Shown: positions 32,040 to 40,967, counted from the first letter of the stretch. The stretch: 64,000 nucleotides of DNA from Bacteroides fragilis (GCF_019583405.1 NZ_SZUU01000001.1:558001-622000), one strand, 5' to 3'. The notes: generated from the sequence alone by a model not told the origin. Program-made: numbers and translations.

Positions 32040-33212
32040 ATGAGTAAAAGAACATTTGTCGATTTAAAGGAGATAGCGAGTTTTAACAGCCTGTACAATG
32101 GTTGGCGTTTGTGCAGTACGGGCGATGGGAAGGACAAACGCAGAGATGTTATTGATTTTGGAAACAATTTAACAGCAAACCTAAAGAGCCTACAAAGGCG
32201 GTTGCTTAATGAAACTTGGGAACCGGATGCTGGCCGTACCTTTTGGCTATTTACAGAGGGTAAATGGCGGCAAATTCATACTGTTGGAATTGAAGATAGG
32301 ATTGTACACCAAGCATTGGTTTATCACTTTTCCCTTCATCGGAAATTTATAAACCGGACGTTTGGAAGCATTAAAGGCAGGGGAACGCTAAAAGCCAACA
32401 AGCAAGTGCGTAAAGACTTGCACCGAAGCGGCTTTGAGTATGTAATCAAGCTGGATGCCAAAAAGTATTATCCCAACATCAACAAACAGAAGTTGATTGA
32501 GCTTATACGCTGGAAATATAAAGGTGAGGCGGCTCTACGATTATTTGAGAAAGTAATAAGGAGCTATCAGCCGGAAAGTGAAGTTGGCGTGTCTATCGGG
32601 GCTTTGACCTCGCAGAATAATGGCAACTTTTACTTGACACCTTTTGACTATTTCGTTCTGCAGATGCTTGGCGTGAAATACTTCGCCCGCTATGTGGATG
32701 ATATGGTTATTATTTGCGAAAGCAAAGAAAAGGCGGCAGAATGGATACCTCAAATGAAAAAATATGCGGCTCAATTTGGTATCACCTTCGGAAAGGTAGA
32801 AGTATTTCCGATAAACGCCCGGCGAATTGACTTTTGCGGATATGCAGTGAATAAGGACAATATTCGGCTACGTAAAGCAACATCAATGCGCTTTGCCAGC
32901 AAATTAAATGAGTTTGATAAACGTCCGGCCATCAACGGAATGTATGAAAGAAACAGCATTTGCAGCTATTTAGGAATGTTGAAGTATTGTGATAGTTATA
33001 ACCTTTTAAAACAATTAAAAAATGAGCACAGTGAAGTTTTTCGGCGCATCGACAGATATGCCAAGGGAAGTAGAAGTAAAGACAATGAAGTTGTCAGTAC
33101 CTCAACCGGGAATAGACGAATACAGACGGTTTTACAATCACCGCGAAATAGAGCAGGAAGAAACAGCAGAGGACAACGAGCAACGCGCTATCGTGGCCGT
33201 CCCTTGTGCTGA
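32040..33212 (+). CDS. DGR reverse transcriptase
   Basis: A 390-residue retron/DGR-type reverse transcriptase. Recognisable motifs are VIKLDAKKYYPNINKQKLI (fingers/palm, first Asp), SIGALTSQNNGNFYLTPFD (the DGR-specific replacement of the common QG motif) and FARYVDDMVIICESK (YVDD catalytic site). A thumb-like end follows (NSICSYLGMLKYCDSYNLLK). It copies the TR RNA with errors at adenines. The last 64 residues are overlapped by another gene in a different frame and are low complexity. Confidence 0.95.
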   Translation: MSKRTFVDLKEIASFNSLYNGWRLCSTGDGKDKRRDVIDFGNNLTANLKSLQRRLLNETWEPDAGRTFWLFTEGKWRQIHTVGIEDRIVHQALVYHFSLHRKFINRTFGSIKGRGTLKANKQVRKDLHRSGFEYVIKLDAKKYYPNINKQKLIELIRWKYKGEAALRLFEKVIRSYQPESEVGVSIGALTSQNNGNFYLTPFDYFVLQMLGVKYFARYVDDMVIICESKEKAAEWIPQMKKYAAQFGITFGKVEVFPINARRIDFCGYAVNKDNIRLRKATSMRFASKLNEFDKRPAINGMYERNSICSYLGMLKYCDSYNLLKQLKNEHSEVFRRIDRYAKGSRSKDNEVVSTSTGNRRIQTVLQSPRNRAGRNSRGQRATRYRGRPLC

Positions 33213-33324
33213 TTTCGTTGCCGTACAAGCAGACCATGAACCCACAGAGGAAGAATGGAGAACTGTTTTATCTGAGAATGGATTTACTGATGAACAAATT
33301 GACGTAATTCTTGCAGGTGAGTAA
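33022..33324 (+). CDS. Hypothetical acidic protein overlapping the RT gene, 100 aa
   Basis: Begins MSTVKFFGASTDMPREVEVKTM and ends TEEEWRTVLSENGFTDEQIDVILAGE, an acidic helical protein. Its first 191 bases lie inside the RT gene in another frame. It overlaps the next ATG by one base, so it is probably translated. It does not look like Avd (a basic helical bundle). A role as a DGR accessory or tail protein is possible. Confidence 0.6.
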   Translation: MSTVKFFGASTDMPREVEVKTMKLSVPQPGIDEYRRFYNHREIEQEETAEDNEQRAIVAVPCADFVAVQADHEPTEEEWRTVLSENGFTDEQIDVILAGE

Positions 33325-33731
33325 TGCCAAAGATTAGTTCTATTGCCGTAAAATATAGGGGCGGCTTTCGCGGCTCCTATATTGATATAACCCAGCTTAT
33401 TGATAAGCGGGTTAAACTCGACGTTATCGACTTCAAAAAAGAAGAAAAGAGCAACGTGAGGAATTGCGAATTTTATTGCCGTATGCAATTGCGCATATCG
33501 GGTGTTTTATGCGTTACCTGGCATTCTTCGGAAGTGCTGACACATTTCCTTGAAGATTGTCGCGAACACCAGCAGGACACCGGAGAAATTGTATTCCCAA
33601 TCGAAAGCTGTATGTTTTCTGTTGGCGATGATAGAGCTTATTATTTGATTGACGCTCCGGGCGATGCTTTTGAGCCAAACGAGAAAGAACTTGAAAAGAT
33701 GTTTGAGAAAGCGCGCCGGAATAAAAGGTAA
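33324..33731 (+). CDS. Hypothetical phage protein, 135 aa
   Basis: Begins MPKISSIAVKYRGGFRGSYIDITQLIDKRVKLDVIDF. A beta-rich N-terminal half is followed by helices, with several cysteines (RNCEFYCRMQ, GVLCVTW). It is translationally coupled to the previous gene and lies five bases before the hub gene. No family is recognised; it may be a baseplate component. Confidence 0.55.
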   Translation: MPKISSIAVKYRGGFRGSYIDITQLIDKRVKLDVIDFKKEEKSNVRNCEFYCRMQLRISGVLCVTWHSSEVLTHFLEDCREHQQDTGEIVFPIESCMFSVGDDRAYYLIDAPGDAFEPNEKELEKMFEKARRNKR

Positions 33732-33736
33732 CAACT

Positions 33737-36700
33737 ATGATTACACTGTACAATGGAAATAAAGAAATAGTTCTTCCGGTAACGGATGACAGCTATTCAT
33801 ACAACGCTATAATGGGTGAAAACAGCTTAACGCTTTACTTTTCATCCTCTGAATATATTGAAATCCCGGTAGGTTCTTATTGTTCCTTTGGCGGGGAATA
33901 TTATTCTTTGAAAAAAGATAGTAATTTCACGAAGCATGGAACCCGTAACTTTGAATATACGCTGATTTTGGAAACAGACCAAGCGGATTTGAAGCTATGG
34001 AAAATCCGCAATCCGGTTGATAATCGAATAAAGTTTTCATATACCGCAACGCCTCGCGAGCACTTGGAACTATTAGTTTCAAATGCCAATCGCCGTAGTA
34101 GCGGTTGGAGTGTGGGCGAATGTATTGAAGGGAAAGAAGTTACCTTTGAATACAATCATACCTACATTTTTGACGGTCTTAATGACTTTGCAAGCCAATT
34201 GGGTACGGAATGGCAGATAACAAACAAAACGGTTCATCTACGCAAAGTTGAGTACAACAAGAATAATCCGCTTGTTCTCTCATACGGGAAGGGAAACGGA
34301 TTTAAGACAGGCGTTGGACGTGAAACGGGCGATGTCCCGGTTGAAATTCTCTTGGTACAGGGTACAGACAGAAATATTGATTTCAGCAGATACGGAAACA
34401 AAGAACTCCTTCTGCCGAAGTCTCAAACATTGAACTACGGAGGCCGAACATACATAACTTCCGCTGACGGGCTTTCTGTAATGAACGCGAATAGGGCATT
34501 AACAACCGCACATGAAGATAGCTTGGATTGTTCGGAGATTTACCCCAGCCGGGAAGGTACAGTTGGAAGCGTTATTGAGGTTGATGCAGAAAAGAACTTT
34601 TATGATTTCATTGACAACTCGATACCGGATGATTTAAACTTTAATGATTACTTGATTGAAGGTGAAAACATGACTATCATCTTCCAAACAGGTATGCTTG
34701 CAGGACGTGGCGAATTTGAAGTAAAATACTTCCATGAGCCTAAGACCGTTGCGGGAAAGGAAAAGGCCGGAAAACGCTTTGAGATTATTCCGCAAGAGAT
34801 AGACGGAATTACCATGCCCGACGGCTCAACATTTACACCCCAGCCGGGCGATACCTATGCGGTGTTTGGCATCCAATTGCCTGATGCTTACATTTGCGAT
34901 AATACCACAAGAACGGGTGCAAGCTGGGATATGTTCAGAGAGGCCGCGAAGTATCTTTATGAGCATGAAGATAAAACATTCATTTTCACCGGAATCCTTG
35001 ACGGGATTTGGGCAAAGAAACGCTGGTTACAGATAGGCGGAAAGATAATCTTGGGCGGTTATGTTCTGTTCTCCGATGAACAATTCATGAAGGAAGGCTC
35101 CTTAATTCGTATTACCGGAGTGAAACGATATGTAAACAAGCCGTATATGCCGGAAATAGAACTATCAAACACAACGGCGGGTTCTTCCATATCCAGCGAC
35201 TTAAACAAGCCGGGACAGAATGAAGTTATTATTGATGACAAGTATAAGGACGCATTGAAGTTTACCAAACGCAGGTTCCGGGATGCAAAGGAAACCATGC
35301 GGATGCTCGAAGATGCGCTGTTGAACTTTTCGGGGGCTATCAATCCGATAGCTATTCAGACAATGCAGTTATTGGTTGGCGATGAAAGTTTGCAGTTTCG
35401 TTTTGTTATGTCGAAGGCGAACCCGGTACAAGTTTCTCATAACATAACTTATGATGAAGTAGCCAGAGTTTTGCACGTTCCTTCCGGTCTCATTCAACAC
35501 ATGACGCTTGATATTAAAATCCTTTCTTCTTCTCATAAGACGAATGAATACAAGTTTTGGCAGATGGCCGAATACAATTCAGCGTCGTTGGTTGACGAAG
35601 ATGCCAAGTATTACCTATATGCCAAGGTGAGCAAGACGGAGGAAACAGGCACATTTCTTTTGAGTGAAACCGCAATCAAAATGGAGCAAATAAGTGGCTA
35701 TTATCATTTACTTGTTGGGGTATTAAACAGCGAGTATGACGGTACAAGAAGTTTTGTTGAGCTTTACGGGTTTACCGAAATTCTTCCGGGAAGGGTGACA
35801 ACTGAACGCATTGTTTCCCCAAGCGGAACAACTTACTTTGACCTCATAAAAGAAGAAATTGGAGGCAAAATTAAGTTTGCTTCCGGTTCATCCGGATTGG
35901 AGAACCTTGACGAATGGGAAGAAGTAAGCAAGGATATTACCAACGCGAACGATGCAGCCAATAAAGCGAACGATGCAGTTTCAGACCTCAATAAATATGT
36001 TGACGGAGCCTTTGCGGATGGTATCATCACAGAGGCCGAAGCGAAGGCCATTGAAAAGTACATAAATGTAGTTAAATCGGCCAAGGCTGACGTGGAAGCT
36101 ACATACACAAAATTGTATTCAAACATCTATCTCATAGGTACACCTAAAACAAATTTGCTCAATGCGAAAATTACATTTATGGGTGCTGTTGACGATTTGT
36201 TGAAAGCCATTAGTGACGCGATTGCAGACAAAAAAACTACCGAAGCGGAAAAGCAAAATGTGGATGCCAAATACGCAGCTTTCAACGCCGCGTATTCTTC
36301 TATGTCCCAAGCGATAGAAGCTGCCTACAAAGCGATACAAGACACGCTGAAAGGGTATTCGGATGAAGCCCTACAAGCTGCCAAGGATGCTGCGAAAGCT
36401 GCCGCAGACGCCGCCAATAGTGCAGGCGAAGCAAATAAGGCCGTTGTCGATTTGAATGGCTATGTAGATGGTGCGTTCGCTGATGGAATTATTGAAGACT
36501 CGGAGGCAAAAGCTATTGAAAAATATATCAATACTGTAAATGCAACGAAATCGGCTGTTGAAGCCACGTATAACAAGCTATATACAAATGCTTATTTGTC
36601 CGGGACACCCAAAACGAACTTGCTCAATGCAAAGGTGACGCTTTTCGGTGCCATTAGCAACCTTATTTCTTCAATAAACACCGCCATTTCCGACGGTAAA

Positions 36701-37576
36701 ACGACAGCGGCGGAAAAGAAGGACGTTGACAGTAAGTTTGCAGCCTTCAATTCTGCCTACGCCAGCTTTAATACTGCCGTAGAAGCTGCCTACAAAGCGA
36801 TACAAGACACGCTGAAAGGGTATTCGGATGAAGCCTATAATCATGCTGATGGCATTTCGTTGACCGTCAAAGACAATGTTGCTAAAAACCTTGGGTATGC
36901 CAATTTTGCAGCTTTGGAAAAGGCTGCAACAGAAGGGAAAACCATTATCAGTGGGGGAAAGATTAATACTATGTTGATTGAAGCTACTGCAATAGTTACT
37001 TCCCAGCTTATTAGCAATATAATTAACACCAACGGGCTTATAGTGGGGAATAAAAGCATCTGTTTAAACAAGAACGGAAGCGGTTATTTAGCAAATGAAA
37101 ATATTTCATGGGATAAAGTGGGTAACTTGATGGTAAATGGACGAATAAAAACACCATTCATAACAATAAATATGCCAACAGATAGCACATTAGATGTTCC
37201 TGAAGACCCATTTGATAATTTTGATTTCGTTAATCCGGGGCCAAGTTGGGAGGCAGCGGGTGGTAATGTCGGTCATTACTATTGTAATTTGGGTTACAAT
37301 AATTTGATATTGAATTATCCTAATATTACAAAAAATGCAAGAAGAATACATTTGCAGGGTGCTATTGAGGACGGTATGGAACTGACTGTTATAGTCAACG
37401 GCCTATATGCCAATCAAGGCAAAGATGATAAGTGGAAATGGTTTGCCATTAAAGTGGAAGATTTTCAAATAGCGTGCTATAAAGGCGGTTCCGCATTTTG
37501 TGTTATGAGATACAGTGCGTTTCTTAAAAAATGGTTCAGAGTATCGAATGATACAAAAGTCCTTTCTAATACTTAA
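33737..37576 (+). CDS. Large tail hub/baseplate protein with duplicated coiled-coil segment
   Basis: A 1279-residue protein. The N-terminal part (to about 480) is beta-rich (YYSLKKDSNFTKHGTRNFEYTLILE) and fits a tail-associated hub (Tal/gp18-like). The region from about 735 to 1040 holds two tandem copies of roughly 140 residues, each with YVDGAFADGII..EAKAIEKYIN and GTPKTNLLNAK and ending in YKAIQDTLKGYSDEA. The C-terminal part (about 1150-1279) is beta-rich, with ISWDKVGNLMVNGRIKTPF, a receptor-side tip module. No peptidase motif was found. Confidence 0.75.
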   Translation: MITLYNGNKEIVLPVTDDSYSYNAIMGENSLTLYFSSSEYIEIPVGSYCSFGGEYYSLKKDSNFTKHGTRNFEYTLILETDQADLKLWKIRNPVDNRIKFSYTATPREHLELLVSNANRRSSGWSVGECIEGKEVTFEYNHTYIFDGLNDFASQLGTEWQITNKTVHLRKVEYNKNNPLVLSYGKGNGFKTGVGRETGDVPVEILLVQGTDRNIDFSRYGNKELLLPKSQTLNYGGRTYITSADGLSVMNANRALTTAHEDSLDCSEIYPSREGTVGSVIEVDAEKNFYDFIDNSIPDDLNFNDYLIEGENMTIIFQTGMLAGRGEFEVKYFHEPKTVAGKEKAGKRFEIIPQEIDGITMPDGSTFTPQPGDTYAVFGIQLPDAYICDNTTRTGASWDMFREAAKYLYEHEDKTFIFTGILDGIWAKKRWLQIGGKIILGGYVLFSDEQFMKEGSLIRITGVKRYVNKPYMPEIELSNTTAGSSISSDLNKPGQNEVIIDDKYKDALKFTKRRFRDAKETMRMLEDALLNFSGAINPIAIQTMQLLVGDESLQFRFVMSKANPVQVSHNITYDEVARVLHVPSGLIQHMTLDIKILSSSHKTNEYKFWQMAEYNSASLVDEDAKYYLYAKVSKTEETGTFLLSETAIKMEQISGYYHLLVGVLNSEYDGTRSFVELYGFTEILPGRVTTERIVSPSGTTYFDLIKEEIGGKIKFASGSSGLENLDEWEEVSKDITNANDAANKANDAVSDLNKYVDGAFADGIITEAEAKAIEKYINVVKSAKADVEATYTKLYSNIYLIGTPKTNLLNAKITFMGAVDDLLKAISDAIADKKTTEAEKQNVDAKYAAFNAAYSSMSQAIEAAYKAIQDTLKGYSDEALQAAKDAAKAAADAANSAGEANKAVVDLNGYVDGAFADGIIEDSEAKAIEKYINTVNATKSAVEATYNKLYTNAYLSGTPKTNLLNAKVTLFGAISNLISSINTAISDGKTTAAEKKDVDSKFAAFNSAYASFNTAVEAAYKAIQDTLKGYSDEAYNHADGISLTVKDNVAKNLGYANFAALEKAATEGKTIISGGKINTMLIEATAIVTSQLISNIINTNGLIVGNKSICLNKNGSGYLANENISWDKVGNLMVNGRIKTPFITINMPTDSTLDVPEDPFDNFDFVNPGPSWEAAGGNVGHYYCNLGYNNLILNYPNITKNARRIHLQGAIEDGMELTVIVNGLYANQGKDDKWKWFAIKVEDFQIACYKGGSAFCVMRYSAFLKKWFRVSNDTKVLSNT
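36315..36370 (+). repeat. 56-bp direct repeat, copy 1 (copy 2 at 36780-36835)
   Basis: A 56-base identical sequence recurs 465 bp downstream, inside the hub gene's duplicated segment. The identity at DNA level, while the rest of the two copies has diverged, suggests recent gene conversion or selection at this spot. Confidence 0.8.
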
Positions 37577-37641
37577 TTAAATAAAGAGGGTTAATTGTAT
37601 CTTAATAACGCTTCCATTGTAAGCGTTATTTGGTAGTTTTG
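37573..37641 (+). promoter_or_regulatory. Late-type promoter module B
   Basis: TTAATTAA (37573-37580) is followed by a perfect 10-bp hairpin AATAACGCTT-ccattgt-AAGCGTTATT (37604-37630). TAGTTTTG (37634-37641) lies 61 bases after TTAATTAA (start to start). ATG 37659 is 86 bases from TTAATTAA, as in module A. It precedes the lysis genes. Confidence 0.6.
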
Positions 37642-37658
37642 AGGAAAAAAGTACAGAA

Positions 37659-38135
37659 ATGGAAAATTACAATCAATTAATCATTGTCCTTTTCATTACG
37701 CTTGTAATACTGATTACTCCGCTTTTTTTCATTGGATTTGACTTTTGGGCAGGTACAAGAAAAGCGAAATTGAGGGGGGAACCTATTACAAGCAATGGAT
37801 GGAAAAGAACAACCGCTAAAATTGCCCGGTATTACAATATGCTATTGGCCTTGCTTGTGCTTGATGCAATGCAGGTTATGGGCTTTTGGTATCTAAACAA
37901 TTTTAGCGGTTGGAGTGCGCCGCTTTTCCCGTTTATCGTCTTTGCTGGGGCAATCTTCGTAGGTGCTATTGAAGTGAAAAGTATCATGGAGCCAGCAAAC
38001 GACAAGGAACGTAGGGAAATGAAACAAGTAGCAGCTTTAGCGGCTGAAATTGCCAAAAACAAGGCAGAGCCGGAAGAACTTGCGAAGGCTATTGCCGAAT
38101 ACTTAAATTCAGAAAAGGAGGTCAAAAATGGCTGA
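37659..38135 (+). CDS. Holin-like membrane protein
   Basis: A 158-residue protein with three hydrophobic segments (about 9-30, 58-78, 85-105) and a charged, helical C-terminal tail rich in K and E. It overlaps the endolysin start by 8 bases. Size, topology and position fit a phage holin releasing or activating the endolysin; exact class unknown. Confidence 0.7.
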   Translation: MENYNQLIIVLFITLVILITPLFFIGFDFWAGTRKAKLRGEPITSNGWKRTTAKIARYYNMLLALLVLDAMQVMGFWYLNNFSGWSAPLFPFIVFAGAIFVGAIEVKSIMEPANDKERREMKQVAALAAEIAKNKAEPEELAKAIAEYLNSEKEVKNG

Positions 38136-38646
38136 TGTAACGAAACTTGCGCCGTTCATCCTACGATGGGAAGGCGGCTTTGTGGATGACCCGGACGATT
38201 TGGGCGGGGCTACTAATCGAGGTGTAACTATTGGAACCTATGCGACTTATTGCAAAAAGAAAGGTTATCCAGCACCAACAGTTGAAAGATTGAAAAACCT
38301 ATCGGACAAAGATTGGACGGAAATTCTTAAAACACTGTATTGGGATAGATGGAAGGCCGATAACATTAAATCGCAGTCAGTTGCTAATATCCTTGTTGAT
38401 TGGGTTTGGGCTTCGGGGGTTAATGGAATCAAGATACCTCAAAAAGTTCTTGGTGTGACCGCTGACGGAATTGTGGGAGCCAAAACACTTGCAGCCTTGA
38501 ACGCTCGAAACCCCAAAGAACTGTTTGAGGAAATCAGTGAGGCTCGCATACAATTCATTGAAGATATTTGCCGTAAACGTCCGGCGAATAACAAGTTTAA
38601 GAAAGGGTGGTTGAACCGTATTAATAGCTTGCAATATGTTGGATAA
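38128..38646 (+). CDS. Endolysin, glycoside hydrolase 108 family
   Basis: A 172-residue muramidase-type lysin. The N-terminal motif [28 protein letters not shown] carries the GH108 catalytic glutamate (E of WEGG). The C-terminal part [28 protein letters not shown] is the peptidoglycan-binding-3 region usual for this family. No signal peptide is present, so it depends on the holin. Confidence 0.9.
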   Translation: MADVTKLAPFILRWEGGFVDDPDDLGGATNRGVTIGTYATYCKKKGYPAPTVERLKNLSDKDWTEILKTLYWDRWKADNIKSQSVANILVDWVWASGVNGIKIPQKVLGVTADGIVGAKTLAALNARNPKELFEEISEARIQFIEDICRKRPANNKFKKGWLNRINSLQYVG

Positions 38647-39181
38647 GTTTTTGAAATTGATTGCATCGTGCATTTTAAGATGTCCGTTGCAGCTTTTGTT
38701 TGTCCTGGTTCTTTTCGCTTCTTGTGGAACGCATAAATCAGCGACGAAAAGCAATTCTTTTGCGCAAAGTTGCGAGCAAACGCAAATGACTGATACAACG
38801 TCTGTAAAGCAGGTTAAACAGTCAAAAGGAGAAGAAGAAATCACCGAAGTAACCACCACAACAAAAACCGAATATGATACTGAAAAGCCAGTTGACCCGG
38901 AAACCGGGAAACCTCCAATTAAGAGTGAGGAAACTACCACCACGAAAAAAGAAACCGCAAAAAGAACGGAAACATCATCCGAAACAAACATTAATAAAGG
39001 AGTTTCAGAAGATACCAACCGAAACGAACAGCAGGCTTCAAATAGTGAGACAGAAGATGAAAGGGAAGAAAGCACCCAATTCAAACAAATAGGCTGGTGT
39101 GCCTTTGCATTATCCTTTCTTGCATTAATTATCTTCTATATAGTGAAGAAAATTAAAAAAACGGAAGGTGGTTACAAATAA
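38636..39181 (+). CDS. Unimolecular spanin-like protein
   Basis: A 181-residue protein. An N-terminal signal ends in the lipobox LFASC (Cys30), so it would be an outer-membrane lipoprotein. A charged, Thr/Glu-rich middle follows. The C-terminus has a transmembrane segment ([19 protein letters not shown], about 150-168) and a basic tail. A lipoprotein at one end and an inner-membrane anchor at the other is the u-spanin topology, which fuses outer and inner membranes in the last lysis step. It overlaps the endolysin gene by 11 bases. Confidence 0.7.
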   Translation: MLDKFLKLIASCILRCPLQLLFVLVLFASCGTHKSATKSNSFAQSCEQTQMTDTTSVKQVKQSKGEEEITEVTTTTKTEYDTEKPVDPETGKPPIKSEETTTTKKETAKRTETSSETNINKGVSEDTNRNEQQASNSETEDEREESTQFKQIGWCAFALSFLALIIFYIVKKIKKTEGGYK

Positions 39182-39364
39182 ATGATTATATTTGCATCGT
39201 TGTTGTGGATTATAGCACTAAGTGCTTATTCCGCTTAAAAGCCCGGTAACTTCTTCCAAAGTCCGGGCTTTTTCTTGCCTTAAATTGATTTTCTTTCCCT
39301 TGCTGATAAGTTATCAAGCGGACGCAAGAAAGTCTCACTACGCAAAGATTTGATAAAAATAACT
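39182..39364. terminator. Gap with terminator and orphan leader
   Basis: AAGCCCGG (39239-39246) pairs with CCGGGCTT (39263-39270) and is followed by TTTCTT, a convincing rightward terminator for the lysis operon; it may also serve the converging integrase. On the minus strand around 39192-39215 lies an orphan copy of the leader TAATCCACAACAACG followed by ATG and a stop after two codons. Confidence 0.7.
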
Positions 39365-40606
39365 CTATTTTCCGAAGTTATTAATATAGTCAATCACCTT
39401 CCGGTTTGCTTCATCCACTTTTTCCATATCGTAATCAATATAAATGCCGGTAGTCTTGCATCCGAACTCATGCCCAAGAGCCATTGATATTGTATCTTTC
39501 GGTATGCCTATTTTATGGGCTATCGTAGCCCACGTGTGGCGCGCCCAATACGTCGTAATATCCGGGAATAATGGTTTGCGTTCCTTTACTTGCCTTCTTT
39601 TCCCTTTGATGACCTTCTCTACAAGTTTAACTTCTCCAATCTCCTGCAAGTTCTCGTTAAGTCTATGGGCGTAATCCTTGTAGTTAGTATATCGGTCAAG
39701 AATATCCAAAAGTTGCCCTTTTCCTCTGTATCGCTCAATAATCGCCATTGCTTCCGGCTCTACTTTTATTGAATACAGTTTCTTTGTTTTCGCCCGGCGA
39801 TATTCAATGCGCCCGTTGCGTATTTCCTTTAAATTACATAAGTCAATGGTATTTATCCCAATAAGGTAAAAGGTGAGCATAAACGCATCCAAATACTGCC
39901 TTTGATGTTCTTCGCATGGGTAATCTCTGAAAGTAACGAGTTGCTGGGGTAACAGTGACCTTTTTACAGTGGCCTCGCTTTTTATCTTATATTTGCGGAA
40001 AGGATAGCAAGTGATTACTTCCGAATTTAGAGCGTCATTAAAGACCGCACGAACATTTCTCATGTGTATGCTGATAGAATTAACGGCAGACGTTTCAGAC
40101 AAGTAGAAATCGAAGTCTTTGAGCCATGTAAACGATATATCTTCAAATGTCAGTTCTTCCGGCTTATCGCAGAAGGCCATGACTTTGCTAAGAGTATATA
40201 AATAGCTCTCTTTTGTTCTTGGGTTCGTCTTTTCCCCTGCAAATTTCCTGCAACGTTCTACGAACAGAGGGGGAGTGTTTTTGACTTCTTCCGTATGGCC
40301 GTTCAAAACTTGCTGTATTCTGTCCTTTATTTGTTTCCCGGTTAGTGCATCCAAGGAACCGGATGCTTTCAAGTTCAATAACTCCGTTTCAACATTAAGC
40401 CTTTGCCGGGCTATATAGTTATTCAGAAACAATCTGTTGGGATGGCCTATGACTTTTTCTTTCCCTGCATCCCATTGTTCGGGAAACAAGAACACTTCAA
40501 GGCTTATCAATGCGAATTGCTGCTTGTGCGAAATGCTGACCTTCAACGGAAACTTATTATCTTTCCGTTTCGCACGCTGGTCGAAGTAGAATTTTATAGA
40601 TGCCAT
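39365..40606 (-). CDS. int: Tyrosine integrase
   Basis: A 413-residue recombinase with a SAM-like core-binding domain (about 100-200) and a catalytic domain. The catalytic set is visible: Arg/His in ARHTWATIAHKIG, His in ALGHEFG, and the nucleophile Tyr in TGIYIDYDMEK. The N-terminal SIKFYFDQRAKRKDNKFPLKV is the usual start of Bacteroidales integrases. It is transcribed away from the tRNA site. Confidence 0.9.
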   Translation of the reverse strand: MASIKFYFDQRAKRKDNKFPLKVSISHKQQFALISLEVFLFPEQWDAGKEKVIGHPNRLFLNNYIARQRLNVETELLNLKASGSLDALTGKQIKDRIQQVLNGHTEEVKNTPPLFVERCRKFAGEKTNPRTKESYLYTLSKVMAFCDKPEELTFEDISFTWLKDFDFYLSETSAVNSISIHMRNVRAVFNDALNSEVITCYPFRKYKIKSEATVKRSLLPQQLVTFRDYPCEEHQRQYLDAFMLTFYLIGINTIDLCNLKEIRNGRIEYRRAKTKKLYSIKVEPEAMAIIERYRGKGQLLDILDRYTNYKDYAHRLNENLQEIGEVKLVEKVIKGKRRQVKERKPLFPDITTYWARHTWATIAHKIGIPKDTISMALGHEFGCKTTGIYIDYDMEKVDEANRKVIDYINNFGK

Positions 40607-40752
40607 AATTAAATTTGCAGGGATTTTGCAGCGTTTTCAATCTCGAACAATCAAAAATGTGCAAAAACACCCTTTTTTTTAAGATGGCTATCGGACAAAA
40701 GAAAAAGCCGATAGCCAAGTTTTAAAACTTAATTATCAGCGTTATTTCCTTG
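40607..40752. other. Probable attR region
   Basis: The stretch between integrase and tRNA holds near-repeats TTTGCAGGG / TTTGCAGCG (about 40612-40637), possibly arm-type sites. It also holds a hairpin GGCTATCGG / CCGATAGCC (40686-40716) that could end tRNA transcripts, though no T-run follows on the tRNA strand. The core crossover site probably lies in the 3' half of the adjacent tRNA-Pro. Confidence 0.45.
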
Positions 40753-40827
40753 TCGGGGTAACAGGATTCGAACCTGTGACCCCCAGTTCCCAAAACTGGT
40801 GCGCTAACCGGACTGCGCTACACCCCG
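40753..40827 (-). tRNA. tRNA-Pro (TGG)
   Basis: A complete 75-base cloverleaf: acceptor CGGGGTG / TACCCCG, anticodon stem CCAGT / ACTGG with loop TTTGGGA (anticodon TGG), T-arm ACAGG-TTCGAAT-CCTGT. CCA is not encoded. Its 3' end faces the prophage integrase, so it is the probable attachment gene. Confidence 0.9.
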
Positions 40828-40860
40828 ATACGCTTCTTTCAAGAACCTCTCTTTTCTTCG

Positions 40861-40935
40861 TCGGGGTAGCGGGATTCGAACCCACGACCCCCTGCTCCCA
40901 AAGCAGGTGCGCTAACCGGACTGCGCTACACCCCG
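40861..40935 (-). tRNA. tRNA-Pro (TGG), second copy
   Basis: A 75-base cloverleaf with anticodon stem CCTGC / GCAGG, loop TTTGGGA (TGG) and T-arm GTGGG-TTCGAAT-CCCGC. It is not identical to the first copy (different anticodon and T stems), so the pair is not an integration duplication. Confidence 0.9.
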
Positions 40936-40967
40936 TTCTTACAGGGAAGTTCCTTTCAAAAGCGGTG

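Larger units (their letters stand above)
1..40752. mobile_element. Partial prophage (siphovirus-like), right part, integrated beside tRNA-Pro
   Basis: The segment carries a terminase-portal-head-tail-lysis gene order, a DGR, and a tyrosine integrase as its last gene. The integrase lies immediately beside the 3' end of a tRNA-Pro gene, the usual layout of an integrase-proximal attachment site. Tape measure, tail tube, tail terminator and tail chaperone indicate a long non-contractile tail; no contractile sheath gene was seen. The left boundary is outside the window, so the attL repeat cannot be shown and the right boundary is placed at the tRNA 3' end by inference. No repressor or replication genes are visible in this part. 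Confidence 0.9.

Noticed and set aside
38377..39084. 235-aa leftward ORF opposite the endolysin and spanin genes
   Set aside because: It is antisense to two well-supported lysis genes, and its Val/Ser-rich sequence mirrors the Thr/Glu-rich spanin.
1..40752. Mu-like transposable phage (as for some other DGR-carrying Bacteroides phages)
   Set aside because: No transposase pair or Mu-type genes are seen; a tyrosine integrase beside a tRNA is present instead.
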